A stretch of 64,000 nucleotides of DNA from Saprospirales bacterium (GTDB lineage: Bacteria; Bacteroidota; Bacteroidia; Chitinophagales; JADIYW01), in NCBI GenBank assembly GCA_016711605.1, contig JADJSS010000007.1, forward strand, positions 248,001 to 312,000, read 5' to 3'. The translations under genes were made by a program, and so were the position numbers. Below are positions 10,270-20,298 of this stretch, piece by piece. How positions within the stretch are numbered: position 1 is the stretch's first letter; the number at the start of each line of letters is the position of its first letter. Below the pieces are notes generated by a model that worked only from the letters and a program-made list of their open reading frames with translations, ran no database searches and was not told the DNA's origin.

Positions 10270-10298
10270 AATTAGCTAATTAGCTGATTAGCTAATTA
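10270..10298. repeat. Octamer array AATTAGCT, 3.5 units
   Basis: AATTAGCT, AATTAGCT, GATTAGCT, AATTA. The period is 8, unlike the other arrays. It lies in the 25-nt gap between cdsA and the CPBP gene and supplies the CPBP stop codon. Confidence 0.7.
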
Positions 10299-11238
10299 TT
10301 TTTTGCAAAGTTACGCTTTTTTTCCTCTTACAGAAATAATAGAAAATAGATATTAGCGCATAAAATACCAACGTATAAACAAATAATTCCCAATTTTTGG
10401 GCATCTCAGGATTGTCCATATCTGATTTATAAATGCCAGTATTGTTGCAATACATCAAAATTACTTGTGCACCATTATTTACTGCATGCAAAAAAATACT
10501 GGCCCACAAACTTCCTGAAATGTAAAACACATAACCAAGTAACATTCCTAAAATAATGCGAGGTAAAAATCCAGAAAATTCAAAATGAATTAAGCTAAAA
10601 ACTACAGAAGCAAAAAATATAGCTAAATGAATATTCATTTTTTCTGCAAAGAATTTTTGTAGTGTGCCTCTAAAAATCCACTCTTCACAAATAGCTGGCA
10701 AAATGGCAATCGTAATAAAATTCAATATAAATACAAAAATACTTTTGTCTTTTAACAAACCTTCAACCACTATTTTATATTCTTCTTGCGAACCACTCAT
10801 CCAATTATTCCAAGGTGAAATTTTATTGACAAAAAATGATAAATTAATGATTGGATAAAAAGTATAAAGTATAAATGGAATCAATAAAATACCAATAATT
10901 GGAAAAAAATTGTTTGCATTGGAATAAGATAACATCGGTTTTTCTTTCAACTTACTAAAAATTAAAGCAGGCACTAAAAAGCCAAAAACTGTAGCAATCA
11001 TTTGTGCAAATCGCAAACCATTTAAATTACCATTTCCTTTTACAATGTTTGTTAAATCAGAAATATTGGAACCATAACAAATCACCATAAACAAACCACT
11101 CAATAATTGTGCAATCAAAAAACAAGCAGAAAAAACGCCGAGCCAAGCCAAAAACTGTGAGAAATAGCCATATTTATTGATGCCATACATTTCTGTTATC
11201 GGTTTATTAAAGTTGTTATCCAATATATTTTCTGGCAT
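10288..11238 (-). CDS. CPBP-family intramembrane metalloprotease
   Basis: A polytopic CAAX-protease/bacteriocin-processing (Abi) family protein. The diagnostic motifs are EEWIFRG (catalytic Glu-Glu), FSLIHFEF and FLHAVNN (His ligands), preceded by four hydrophobic segments. The open frame reaches 11289, but ATG at 11238 (MPENILDN) sits just after a TATCTTTA box at 11255-11262, giving a 16-nt leader, and is preferred. Substrate unknown. cdsA follows directly. Confidence 0.8.
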   Translation of the reverse strand: MPENILDNNFNKPITEMYGINKYGYFSQFLAWLGVFSACFLIAQLLSGLFMVICYGSNISDLTNIVKGNGNLNGLRFAQMIATVFGFLVPALIFSKLKEKPMLSYSNANNFFPIIGILLIPFILYTFYPIINLSFFVNKISPWNNWMSGSQEEYKIVVEGLLKDKSIFVFILNFITIAILPAICEEWIFRGTLQKFFAEKMNIHLAIFFASVVFSLIHFEFSGFLPRIILGMLLGYVFYISGSLWASIFLHAVNNGAQVILMYCNNTGIYKSDMDNPEMPKNWELFVYTLVFYALISIFYYFCKRKKSVTLQKIIS

Positions 11239-11244
11239 AAGTCG

Positions 11245-11262
11245 TATCTTTGTGTAAAGATA
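11245..11262. promoter_or_regulatory. Palindromic divergent promoter
   Basis: Perfect inverted repeat TATCTTT-GTGT-AAAGATA. On the + strand it reads TATCTTTG, an exact TAnnTTTG element pointing to dusB. On the - strand it reads TATCTTTA, pointing to the CPBP gene. It could serve as two overlapping -7 elements or as an operator. Confidence 0.45.
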
Positions 11263-11303
11263 GCAATTCAGATGATGGTCGAAAGTCAATTATAAAAAAA
11301 ACT

Positions 11304-11331
11304 ATTGACTAATAGCCATTGACTATTGACT
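11304..11331. repeat. Heptamer array before dusB, 4 units (ATTGACT)
   Basis: ATTGACT, AATAGCC, ATTGACT, ATTGACT, ending 4 nt before the dusB ATG. The second unit is diverged. Confidence 0.7.
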
Positions 11332-11335
11332 GATT

Positions 11336-12325
11336 ATGGTAAAAATAGCCAACATAGAATTAGGAGAATTTCCGCTATTACTTGCGCCAATGGAAGACGT
11401 GAGCGATCCACCATTTCGTTATGTGTGTAAAAAATACGGTGCAGATTTAATGTATACTGAATTCATTTCGTCTGAAGGATTAATTCGTCATGCGCACAAA
11501 AGCATGCAAAAACTCGATATTTACGATTACGAACAACCAATTGGTATTCAGATTTTTGGTGGTGAAGAAGATGCGATGGTGCAATCTGCGCAAATTGTAG
11601 AACAAGCAAAACCGAATTTAATTGATATCAATTATGGCTGTCCGGTAAATAAAGTGGTTTGCAAAATGGCTGGTGCAGGCATCTTACAAGATATTCCGAA
11701 AATGGTGCGTTTAACCGAACAAGTGGTGAAAGCAACGAATTTACCGGTAACGGTAAAAACACGTTTAGGTTGGGACGAAGACACCAAAAACATTGTAGAA
11801 GTTGCAGAACGATTACAAGATATTGGCATCAAAGCACTCAGTATTCACGGACGCACGCGCAAGCAAATGTACAAAGGTGAAGCCGATTGGACGCTGATTG
11901 CTGCTGTGAAAAACAATCCAAGAATGCAAATTCCGATTTTTGGAAATGGTGATATTGATTCACCACAAAAAGCATTAGCATATAAAAATAAATATGGTGT
12001 GGATGGTATTATGATTGGTCGTGCTGCGATTGGTTCGCCTTGGATTTTTAACCAAGTAAAAGCATTTATTTTTAATGGTGAAATTATTGCCGATCCACCG
12101 ATTGAAGAAAAAATTGAAATTGTAAAAACACATTTACAAAAATCAATTGAATGGAAAGGCGAAACACTTGGAGTATTGGAAATGCGACCACATTATTCTA
12201 ATTATTTAAAAGGTTTGCCAAATATAAAACCATACAGAACTCGTTTGGTGATGACAAATGACATAGACGAGATTTTCTCAATTTTAGATGAAGTATTGGA
12301 CGAATACGCTGGAATCGAAATTTGA
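11336..12325 (+). CDS. dusB: tRNA-dihydrouridine synthase
   Basis: FMN/NADPH enzyme that reduces uridine in the tRNA D-loop. The TIM barrel shows APMEDVSDPPFR (FMN site), INYGCPVNKV with the catalytic Cys at about residue 102, AGAGILQD, VKTRLGWD, SIHGRTRKQMYKG, GNGDI and IMIGRAAIGSPW. At 329 residues it matches DusB. It is followed by a stem-loop terminator at 12348. Confidence 0.9.
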   Translation: MVKIANIELGEFPLLLAPMEDVSDPPFRYVCKKYGADLMYTEFISSEGLIRHAHKSMQKLDIYDYEQPIGIQIFGGEEDAMVQSAQIVEQAKPNLIDINYGCPVNKVVCKMAGAGILQDIPKMVRLTEQVVKATNLPVTVKTRLGWDEDTKNIVEVAERLQDIGIKALSIHGRTRKQMYKGEADWTLIAAVKNNPRMQIPIFGNGDIDSPQKALAYKNKYGVDGIMIGRAAIGSPWIFNQVKAFIFNGEIIADPPIEEKIEIVKTHLQKSIEWKGETLGVLEMRPHYSNYLKGLPNIKPYRTRLVMTNDIDEIFSILDEVLDEYAGIEI

Positions 12326-12347
12326 TTTTCAAAAAATAAAAAAATTT

Positions 12348-12376
12348 AACCATTTAAGGAACTTAAGTGGTTATTT
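12348..12376 (+). terminator. Intrinsic terminator after dusB
   Basis: 11-bp stem AACCATTTAAG / CTTAAGTGGTT with one wobble pair and a GAA loop, then ATTTT. Confidence 0.6.
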
Positions 12377-12391
12377 TAATTGCACATTTCA

Positions 12392-12721
12392 TTAGCGATT
12401 TCTACGCGCTTCATAATCAGCTTTTGCTTCATCAGTTGGCTTTTCTTTTATTCCAACAATTAGTTGATTAAACACTAAATATTCTTCATATGTCAACTCT
12501 TTCCATAAACCACTTACGTAATTAAAACCTCTAAAATTTCCAACTTCGTCAAATTGTATAGTGGATTTCAATCGCTGAAATGTCGAATCTGATAATTTAT
12601 TAAACGGATACGTTTTGTCGTTGTATAATTTTTCAAAATCAGCAACAGAATGCACCATTTTTGGTTTAGAAAATGCCGAAAATCCTATAAATAAAATGCC
12701 TGCGAATATGATTGATTTCAT
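12392..12721 (-). CDS. Small exported protein, unknown function
   Basis: 109 residues from ATG 12721 (MKSIIFAGILFIGFSAFSKP), which is a classic signal peptide. The open frame upstream to 12793 adds a non-signal-like extension and is rejected. The mature part is mixed and charged, with a central FNYVSGLWKELTYEEYLVFNQL. No family is recognised. It converges with dusB. Confidence 0.5.
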   Translation of the reverse strand: MKSIIFAGILFIGFSAFSKPKMVHSVADFEKLYNDKTYPFNKLSDSTFQRLKSTIQFDEVGNFRGFNYVSGLWKELTYEEYLVFNQLIVGIKEKPTDEAKADYEARRNR

Positions 12722-12852
12722 GTGTATAAATTTATTAGCGTAATTTCTATTCGAAGATAATACAAAACAGCTTTTCAATTTCATTTTCACCAAATTTATT
12801 TTACAAAATCATCCAATAAATAATTTGTATTTTAGCACATCAAATTACAGAT

Positions 12853-14583
12853 ATGCATCGATTGATTATTCTCTTTTTTATTTCAATTTTTATATTGTCG
12901 TGTGGCAGCCAAAAAGAGCGCGAATTTAAATTGCGACCGGCAAAAGGCGGAAAATATTATGGCGGCACGTTTCGTTATAATGAAGAAGAATATTTTAAAT
13001 CACTTTATCCATTAAATATTACCGAAGTAACTGCACATCGTTTATTAGAACAAATTTATGAAGGTTTAGTGACGTTTGATGACAGTACATTGGCTGTCAT
13101 TCCAGCATTAGCAGAACGATGGACGATTGATGAATCAAAAAAAATATACACTTTCTATCTTAGAAAAGGTGTTTTTTATCACGATGACCCTTGTTTTCCA
13201 AATGGAAAAGGAAGAGAATTAAATGCTCAAGACGTAAAATTTTGCTTCGATAGATTATGTTACCACAATCCAGCTGACAACCAAGGTTTTTGGATTTTTA
13301 AAGATGTTGTAAAAGGTGCAAGCGAATATGATTCATTAACATCCAAAAATATCATTCCTGCTACTGGTGTTTCAGGTGTTCGTGTACTAAATGATTCTAC
13401 AGTTGAAGTTGAATTGGAAAAACCATATGCAGTATTCTTGGCACGATTAGCTTTAATCTTTGGCAAGATTTATCCACGTGAAGCATTTGATAAATATGGT
13501 GCTGATATGCGCGAACATTGCGTTGGAACTGGACCATTTTATTTAAAAATTAATCAAGATAATCAGATTTCATATTTGGCACGAAATCCAAATTATTGGA
13601 AAAAAGATGAATTCGGAAATCAGTTGCCTTATTTAGATGCAATTCGTGTTTCATACATCAAAGAAAAGAAAAATGAATTATTAGAATTTAAAAAAGGCAA
13701 CAGTGATTTAGTATATAAATTTCCATTGGAAATGATTGAAGAAATTATGGATAATAAACATAATTTAAAACCTGAATACCAAAAATTTCAATTGCAATTT
13801 ATGCCAACGATGTCGTTGCAATATTATGGCTTTCAACATCAAGGAAAAATATTTAATAATATTAATGTACGCAAGGCATTTTGCTATGCATATGACAGAG
13901 AAAAATTATGTGAATACACATTGAAAGGTTCAGGTTTTCCTGCAATCTACGGTGTGGTGCCACCTGGAACTGGAACGTACGATTCTAAACAAGTAAAAGG
14001 TTTTAATTTCGATCCAGCGAAAGCACAAACATATTTGGCAAAAGCAGGTTTCCCAAAAGGAAAAGGGTTTCCCAAATTAACGTTAGAATTAAATTCTGGT
14101 GGTTCGCGCAACTCACAAGTTGCCGAAGCAATCAAAAAAATGATTGAAGAAACATTAGGCATTGAAATAGAATTATTAATGGTTCCTTGGGCACAACATA
14201 CCGAAACCGTGGAAACTGCAAAAACAGATTTTTATCGTCTAGGTTGGATAGCCGATTATCCAGATGCTGAAAATTTCTTGAATTTATTTCACAGCAAATA
14301 CGTTCCGGACGACATCAATCAAAAAACATACATCAATTCATTTCGATATAAAAATAAAGCATTTGATATGTTGTTTGATAATGCAATTGCAACCGTTGAT
14401 GAAAAAGAACGCAATATTTTATATGCAAAAGCAGATCAGCAAGTAATTGAAGACGCTGTGGTGCTGCCAAATTACTACGATATTGATTTTCGTTTGCTGC
14501 AACCGTATGTGCGCGATTGTCCGCAAAATGCCATGGAACAACGCGATTTTTCTGAAGTTTATTTTGTGCCGAGAAAAAAATAA
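12853..14583 (+). CDS. ABC transporter substrate-binding lipoprotein, family 5 (oligopeptide)
   Basis: 576-residue solute-binding protein of the OppA/DppA class. A lipoprotein signal with Cys after FILS is followed by KGGKYYGGTFRYNEEEYFKSLYP. The core motif YTFYLRKGVFYHDD...LNAQDVKFCFDRL and the later NINVRKAFCYAYDRE are typical. No permease or ATPase gene is adjacent, so the partner transporter is elsewhere. Predicted to be anchored in the periplasm and to bind peptides. Other family 5 ligands (nickel, heme) cannot be excluded. Confidence 0.85.
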   Translation: MHRLIILFFISIFILSCGSQKEREFKLRPAKGGKYYGGTFRYNEEEYFKSLYPLNITEVTAHRLLEQIYEGLVTFDDSTLAVIPALAERWTIDESKKIYTFYLRKGVFYHDDPCFPNGKGRELNAQDVKFCFDRLCYHNPADNQGFWIFKDVVKGASEYDSLTSKNIIPATGVSGVRVLNDSTVEVELEKPYAVFLARLALIFGKIYPREAFDKYGADMREHCVGTGPFYLKINQDNQISYLARNPNYWKKDEFGNQLPYLDAIRVSYIKEKKNELLEFKKGNSDLVYKFPLEMIEEIMDNKHNLKPEYQKFQLQFMPTMSLQYYGFQHQGKIFNNINVRKAFCYAYDREKLCEYTLKGSGFPAIYGVVPPGTGTYDSKQVKGFNFDPAKAQTYLAKAGFPKGKGFPKLTLELNSGGSRNSQVAEAIKKMIEETLGIEIELLMVPWAQHTETVETAKTDFYRLGWIADYPDAENFLNLFHSKYVPDDINQKTYINSFRYKNKAFDMLFDNAIATVDEKERNILYAKADQQVIEDAVVLPNYYDIDFRLLQPYVRDCPQNAMEQRDFSEVYFVPRKK

Positions 14584-14599
14584 AAAGATTTCATTTTCT

Positions 14600-14607
14600 T
14601 ATTTTTG
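14600..14607 (+). promoter_or_regulatory. -7 element TATTTTTG
   Basis: Exact TAnnTTTG match 15 nt before the methyltransferase-like gene. No TTTG at the -33 spacing; AT-rich context makes chance matches common. Confidence 0.3.
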
Positions 14608-14622
14608 TATTCAATTTAAATT

Positions 14623-15291
14623 ATGACCTTAGAATCTGTCGAACAAACCGCAATTAATAAAAGATATTTTTATAGAAATATTTTTACAGCATTACCGCAA
14701 ATTGCAAAGAGTGGAATTTATGCTGCTGTTCATGCTTATCGTTATTCAAAATGGAACGCAGCAGGAAAACCAGTACCACCACCACATGCTGTAAAACAAG
14801 ATGCTATTAAAGAATACGGTAAAAAATACAATGTAAAAACGTTTATTGAAACTGGTACTTTTTTAGGTGATATGTTGGAAGCTGTGCAAGCAAATTTTGA
14901 CACGCTATATTCTATCGAAATTGTTGATTTTATTTATGATTTAGCAAAAAATCGTTTCAAAAATAATTCAAAAATCAATTTACTTTTAGGTGATAGCTCA
15001 ACCAAATTACCTGAATTAGTTAAACAATTGAAAGCACCTGCATTATTTTGGTTAGATGGTCATTTTTCTGGTGGCGACACTGGTTTTGGCGAAACAGGTT
15101 GTCCAATCTATGCAGAAATAGATACCATTTTTGCTTCACCGCACAAACACATTATTTTGATAGATGATGCGCGTTGTTTTATTGGTGCAGTTGGCTATCC
15201 ACCTTTAGCAGAATTTGAACAAGTTATCAAAACTAAAATGCCAAATGCATCTTTTGAAGTAAAAGATGATATTATTAGAATTGTGTATTAA
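14623..15291 (+). CDS. Probable SAM-dependent methyltransferase-like protein
   Basis: 222 residues with a Rossmann-type layout. KTFIETGTFLGDMLEA (about residues 72-88) looks like motif I, YSIEIVDF like the acidic end of strand 2, and LLLGDSSTKLPEL, FWLDGHFSGGDTG and HIILIDDARCF complete an arrangement seen in Methyltransf_24/FkbM-like proteins. The N-terminal 50 residues are basic and partly hydrophobic. No partner gene indicates a substrate. Confidence 0.6.
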   Translation: MTLESVEQTAINKRYFYRNIFTALPQIAKSGIYAAVHAYRYSKWNAAGKPVPPPHAVKQDAIKEYGKKYNVKTFIETGTFLGDMLEAVQANFDTLYSIEIVDFIYDLAKNRFKNNSKINLLLGDSSTKLPELVKQLKAPALFWLDGHFSGGDTGFGETGCPIYAEIDTIFASPHKHIILIDDARCFIGAVGYPPLAEFEQVIKTKMPNASFEVKDDIIRIVY

Positions 15292-15357
15292 CATTTTTAA
15301 TGCAAATTAACTTTCATTTATGATTCGCGAAGTTTATATTTAACTGCTACAATTGCG

Positions 15358-18300
15358 ATGAACAACAATTATGAATTACTTCTTGGAAAACTAGATGAGT
15401 TTATTCGAAAATATTATTTGAATAAACTCATTAAAGGAACACTTTTGTTCTTAGCATTGGTATTTGCATATTATTTATTCGCTAGTTTATTTGAATACAA
15501 ATTATACTTTTCTCCAGCCGTACGTAAATTTATTTTAGCAACCTTTTTAATTGGCACGCTTTCTACTTTATGCGTTTGGATTTTGTTGCCATTATTTCAT
15601 TATTTAAAATTAGGTAAAACTATTTCGCACGAGCAAGCAGCGCAAATTATCGGTCGGCATTTTCAGAATGTAAAAGATAAACTACTGAATGTTTTACAAC
15701 TTAAGAATCAATCGCAAAATGCATATAATAAAGAACTGATTGAAGCTTCAATTTCTCAAAAAATAGAGAATATAAAATTGGTTCCTTTTCAAGCGCTATT
15801 CAACTTGCTGAAAATAAAAAATACCTTAAATATGTATTGCCACCAATAATTGCGGTACTTGCCATCTTTTTAATTGCGCCAAATATTTTTAAAGAAAGCA
15901 ACAAACGCTTAGCAAATCCAAATGTTGTTTTTGCAAAAAAAGCACCGTTTGATTTTGTATTAGAAAATAAAAATCTGAAAGCATTGCAATACGAAGACAT
16001 AGAAGTAAAACTTACCATCAATGGAAAAACCTTGCCAAATGAAGTATTTATTTTTGAAGATGGAAAATCGTATAAAATGGAAAAAATTGCTGCTGATAAA
16101 TTCAGTTATCGTTTTACCAATTTACAGAAAGATGTTCCGTTTTATTTTTCTGCTGCTGATTTTAACAGTGATGAATACAAAATTCGTGTGTTAAAAAAAC
16201 CAATGATTGCTAATTTCGCAACGCAGTTAAATTATCCAACATACACCAATAAAAAATCAGAAACACTAAAGAATACTGGTGACTTGGTGATTCCAACAGG
16301 AACTTCAGTCAATTGGAATTTTGAAACATCCAGTACAGATGTAATTAAAATTTTCATGGATGGACAACAATATAATGCGTCATCAAACGGAAAAGATAAA
16401 TTTAGTTTTAGCAAAAAAATTATTAAAGATACACGCTATACAATTCTGGTCTCAAACAACGAAGTTGACAAAGGCGATTCGGTTTCTTTCACGATTTCAG
16501 CAACGCCAGATAATTTTCCTTCTATTAATGTTGAACGCATTCAAGACACATTAAATAAAGATTTTGCTTTGTTTTTAGGTGCAGTTTCTGATGATTATGG
16601 TTTATCAAAATTAGAATTTCATTACACGATAAAAGATGAGAAAGGAAAAATCATCGAAAATAAAAAACAGAATTTATCACTCAACAATAAATCCATTTCT
16701 GATTTTAATTTTCCAATTGATTTTGAAAAGTACACCATTCGTCCAGGCGACAAAATGGATTATTATTTTGAAGTGTTCGATAACGATGGCGTTTCCGGAC
16801 CAAAATCAACGAAATCTCAAGTGTATAATTTTAATAAGCCAACGATTCTACAATTAGAAAAACAAGAGTTTCAAAATAATGAAGATATAAAAGATGATTT
16901 GAGTTCAGCCATGAAAGATGCACAAAAATTGGCTGCTGAAATCAAAGAAATGAAGCAGAAATTGTTGGCAAAAAACACACTTTCCTGGGAAGACAAAAAG
17001 CAGTTGGAACAAATTCAACAGAAACACCAGCAATTAGCACAAGAGTTGGAACAGATAAAAGAAAAGTATCAGGAAAATTTAAAAAATCAAGATGAAATAA
17101 AAACGGTTGATGAAGAAATCTTAAAAAAACAAGAAAAAATTCAGGAAATGCTGAACGATTTGATGACCGATGAAATGAAAGATTTGATGAAACAAATTGA
17201 AGACATTTTGCAAAAAATGGAAAAAAATAATACGTTCGAGAATTTAGATAAAATGCAAATGAGCAACGAAAATCTAAAACAGGAACTCGACAAAATGCAA
17301 GATTTATTTAAACAATTACAATTAGAACAAAAAGCGCAAGAAACGATTGATAAACTAAAACAATTAGCTGAAGAACAACAAAAATTGAGCGAACAAACCG
17401 AAAAAAAAGGCGAACAAAAAAATTCAGAAATACAACAAAAACAGGAAGAACTGAATAAAAAAATGGATGCTGTGAAAGAAAATCTTGAACAGCTAGAAAA
17501 ATTAAATAAAGAAAATGACGAAAAAATAGATACAAAAGAAAATAAAGAAGACGCTGAAGAAATTCAAGATGATATGGAAAAAAGTTCGGACGAACTTGAA
17601 AAAAATCAAAACGATAAAGCATCAAAATCACAGAAAAGTGCGTCTCAAAAAATGAAAAAGATGGCTTCTAAAATGCAGCAAAAATTGGATAAAATGCAAG
17701 AAGACCAAGCTGCTGAAGACATCAAACTTATTCGTCAGTTATTAGAAAATTTAGTGAAATTGTCGTTTGAACAGGAACAACTAATGACTGATTTGAAAAA
17801 AACGGAAAACGAAAGTCCGAAATACACGCAAATCATGCAAAAACAATATGACTTGCGCGACGATGCAAAAATGATTGGTGATAGTTTGCAAGCTCTTGGC
17901 AAACGACAATTTCAACTGCAAACTTTTATTGCTGATGAAATGTACAAACTCAATCGTGAAATGAAAAAAGCACTCGATAATTTAGAAGCACGTTACAGAC
18001 CTCAAACTTTAGTAGCGCAACAAATGGTAATGACTTCAACCAACAATTTGGCGTTGATGCTGAGCGAGTCGTTAGATAATTTGCAGCAACAACAAAATCA
18101 AAAAAATCAACCAGGCGATGGAAGCTGTAACAAACCAGGTGGAAAAGGAAAAGGAAAAAAACCAACTCCAAAACCAGGCGATATGCAAAAAGGATTAGGC
18201 GACCAACTGAAACAAATGCAAGATGGTATGCAGCAAGGAAAAGATCCGAAAAAAATGGGAAAAGATTTTGCCGATGCGGTGCAAAAGCAAGCAGCTGTGC

Positions 18301-18674
18301 GTGAAGCATTAAGAAAGATGAAAGAAAAAATGAGCCAGAAAGACAAAGATGCCAGTGGTATTGACGATTTAATGCAAAAAATGGATGATGTAGAAAAAGA
18401 TTTGGTGACGAAAAAATTATCGCAAGAAACATTAAAACGACATAAAGAGATAGAAACCAGACTTTTAGAGTTTGATAAAGCACAGCGTGAACAAGACGAA
18501 GATGAGAAACGTCAATCGAAATCAACTACAGATATTCCTCGAAAATTACCACCTTCTTTAGAAGAATATATTCAAAAAAGAAAGGCAAGCTTAGAGCTAT
18601 TTAAACAAGTTCCACCGAATTTAACGCCTTTTTATAAAAATTTAGTAGAAAAATACTTGCGACTTGTTAACTAA
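15358..18674 (+). CDS. DUF4175-family large membrane/coiled-coil protein, frameshifted
   Basis: A Bacteroidota-typical protein of unknown function, 1105 residues once repaired. The N-terminal part (15358-15849) has two TM helices. The rest (15837-18674) begins with a third TM helix, then an Ig-like region, then about 450 residues of Gln/Lys/Glu-rich coiled coil, a Gly/Pro/Lys linker (PGDGSCNKPGGKGKGKKP) and a helical C-terminus. Adding one T to the T4 run at 15786-15789 gives VPFSSAIQLAENKKYLKYVL and joins the parts. Low complexity in the coiled coil produces the long shadow frames on the opposite strand. Confidence 0.75.
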
Positions 18675-18787
18675 TTGATTAAACTTGCGTATATAGTTTA
18701 GTAGTTCTTTAAATTAAACTCGTTTTAACATAAAAACTCCATTCAATAATCACATGTTCAATAGCTATCTAAAAAAAGAACAAATGT

Positions 18788-19213
18788 ATGTTTAAATTAA
18801 AATCTGGAATGGTAGAAATCGCAAAATTAAAAATCGGTTCACGACTTGAAAACATTGCAAAAGTCGAAAACTTGATGGATTCGTTACGTGTACAATTAAG
18901 TATCAACGATGAACAATATGGAAACATGTTGCTGGCTTCTGTAGAAGCAGTAACGAACGCTATTGAACATGGTAATAATTTAGACGCAAAAAAATCAGTG
19001 GAAATTCAAGCTTTTAGTTGCGAAGGCACACTAAAAGTATCTATTAAAGATCAAGGAAAAGGATTTACACCTGATAAATTACCAGATCCAACTTCACCAG
19101 AATTTAGAGAACAACCAGATGGTCGAGGTGTTTTTTTAATGAAACAATTGGCTGATGAAGTTAATTTTAGAGATGGTGGAAGCTGTGTAATTATGAAATT
19201 TTTATTGTCCTAA
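18788..19213 (+). CDS. RsbW-like anti-sigma factor/serine kinase (HATPase_c)
   Basis: 141 residues of GHKL ATPase fold: EAVTNAIEHGNN (N box), IKDQGKGFTPD (G1 box) and PDGRGVFLMKQLADEV (G2 box). Such proteins bind a sigma factor or phosphorylate an STAS anti-sigma antagonist. No STAS partner is nearby. It follows the DUF4175 gene by 113 nt and could be cotranscribed. A second Met at residue 8 is an alternative start. Confidence 0.8.
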   Translation: MFKLKSGMVEIAKLKIGSRLENIAKVENLMDSLRVQLSINDEQYGNMLLASVEAVTNAIEHGNNLDAKKSVEIQAFSCEGTLKVSIKDQGKGFTPDKLPDPTSPEFREQPDGRGVFLMKQLADEVNFRDGGSCVIMKFLLS

Positions 19214-19273
19214 AAATTCCATAATTACAACTACAACTCACCTTTATTGGATTTTATAATCAATCAATATTTA

Positions 19274-19906
19274 TTAGAATACATAACCGATTTTCACAAA
19301 ACCGCCATGCATGTTTTTACTGAAATCAGAAAACAATGAATAACCACCATTAAGCGTAAACGAAGCATTATCTGTTGCTTTTACCAAAATTCCTGTTCCT
19401 AAATTTAAATTTAATTGTTCAGGTTTCAACGATTGTTTCTCTTTATTGTATATCGTTTCAGCACCAGATCTGTTATAACCAACTTGCATCATAAAAATTG
19501 GTGTTACTCTTTTATCTAAAACATTTGCACGTACATCAGCCAATAATTGAAATTGATATTGCTGATTAGCACGCACTTGTACACCTAAACCACCACCAAT
19601 AAATAAATATGGATTTACACGTGCGCCAACTGCTTGATACATATTAAAAAATGCTTTGTCATACAAAAACGTAGTTCCAACTTCTGTTATAGCTGAAATT
19701 CTACGTTCATAATAATAGTTATCATCTTGCTCACCAAATGAAGTAGGAGCTGGATTTTCGGTTGCTGCTATTGCTTCTGTTGTAGTTGTTGTAGCAGCAG
19801 TTTCTGTTGTAGTCGTTGTTACAGCAGTTTCTGTTGTAAGATTATCGTTCGCATAAGAAGCAATGCTTGCGAAGATTGTAGCTGCGATTAAAATTGATTT
19901 TTGCAT
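19274..19906 (-). CDS. Outer-membrane beta-barrel-like protein with Thr-rich linker
   Basis: 210 residues. Signal peptide to about residue 19 (ASYAND), then a Thr/Ala/Glu-rich low-complexity stretch with two TTTTTETAATTT-like units, then alternating hydrophobic beta strands ending in the terminal GGFVKIGYVF. The C-terminal Phe favours Bam-dependent outer-membrane insertion. Function unknown. Confidence 0.6.
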   Translation of the reverse strand: MQKSILIAATIFASIASYANDNLTTETAVTTTTTETAATTTTTEAIAATENPAPTSFGEQDDNYYYERRISAITEVGTTFLYDKAFFNMYQAVGARVNPYLFIGGGLGVQVRANQQYQFQLLADVRANVLDKRVTPIFMMQVGYNRSGAETIYNKEKQSLKPEQLNLNLGTGILVKATDNASFTLNGGYSLFSDFSKNMHGGFVKIGYVF

Positions 19907-20298
19907 GTTGATAAAATTTAATTGTTATAGAATTTTGTTATTGTTTTTATTAGTTCAAAACTTTCAAACAAAATTGAAACTTTATTTTTGATTCTATGTT
20001 AGCTAAAAAACAAGCAATTGACACAACTTTTTTATGGAATTGTCTATTTTGTGTTATACATTTCTTTCAATTATTACTGAAAGTTTAATTTTTGTGGTTT
20101 GTTTTGTTATGAAGTAGTACTTTTAATTGAAAATCTATTGATTTTCAATACATATCTTCATTTTTTCTACTAGATTATCTTTGGATAAGAAAAAATTTCT
20201 TTGAAAAACGTGGCACGATGGTTTTTGTATAAAGACTTTGCAAATAGTAAAAAATTCACCAAGTCTTTTACTATATTTATTTCTTATTGAATATAGAT
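19907..20298. other. 392-nt AT-rich intergenic region between divergent genes
   Basis: No gene is supported here. It holds the divergent control regions of the barrel protein and the acyl-CoA ligase, including a TGGCACG box at 20211 and an 8-bp inverted repeat AAAGACTT / AAGTCTTT at 20231-20238 and 20261-20268 before the ligase. Confidence 0.5.
20211..20227 (+). promoter_or_regulatory. Possible sigma-54-type promoter
   Basis: TGGCACG matches the -24 box exactly. Five bases after TGGCAC comes TTTTTG, which keeps the TT of the -12 box but lacks its GC. Located about 70 nt before the ligase start. Weak. Confidence 0.25.

Noticed and set aside
17308..18525. Long open frames on the - strand opposite the DUF4175 coiled coil
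   Set aside because: They arise from the Lys/Gln/Glu-rich codons of the real gene and give low-complexity Phe/Leu proteins without any domain.
19740..19850. Thr-rich repeats of the barrel protein as a heptamer array
   Set aside because: The periodicity follows Thr/Glu codons (multiples of 3) rather than 7 bp, so it is protein low complexity.
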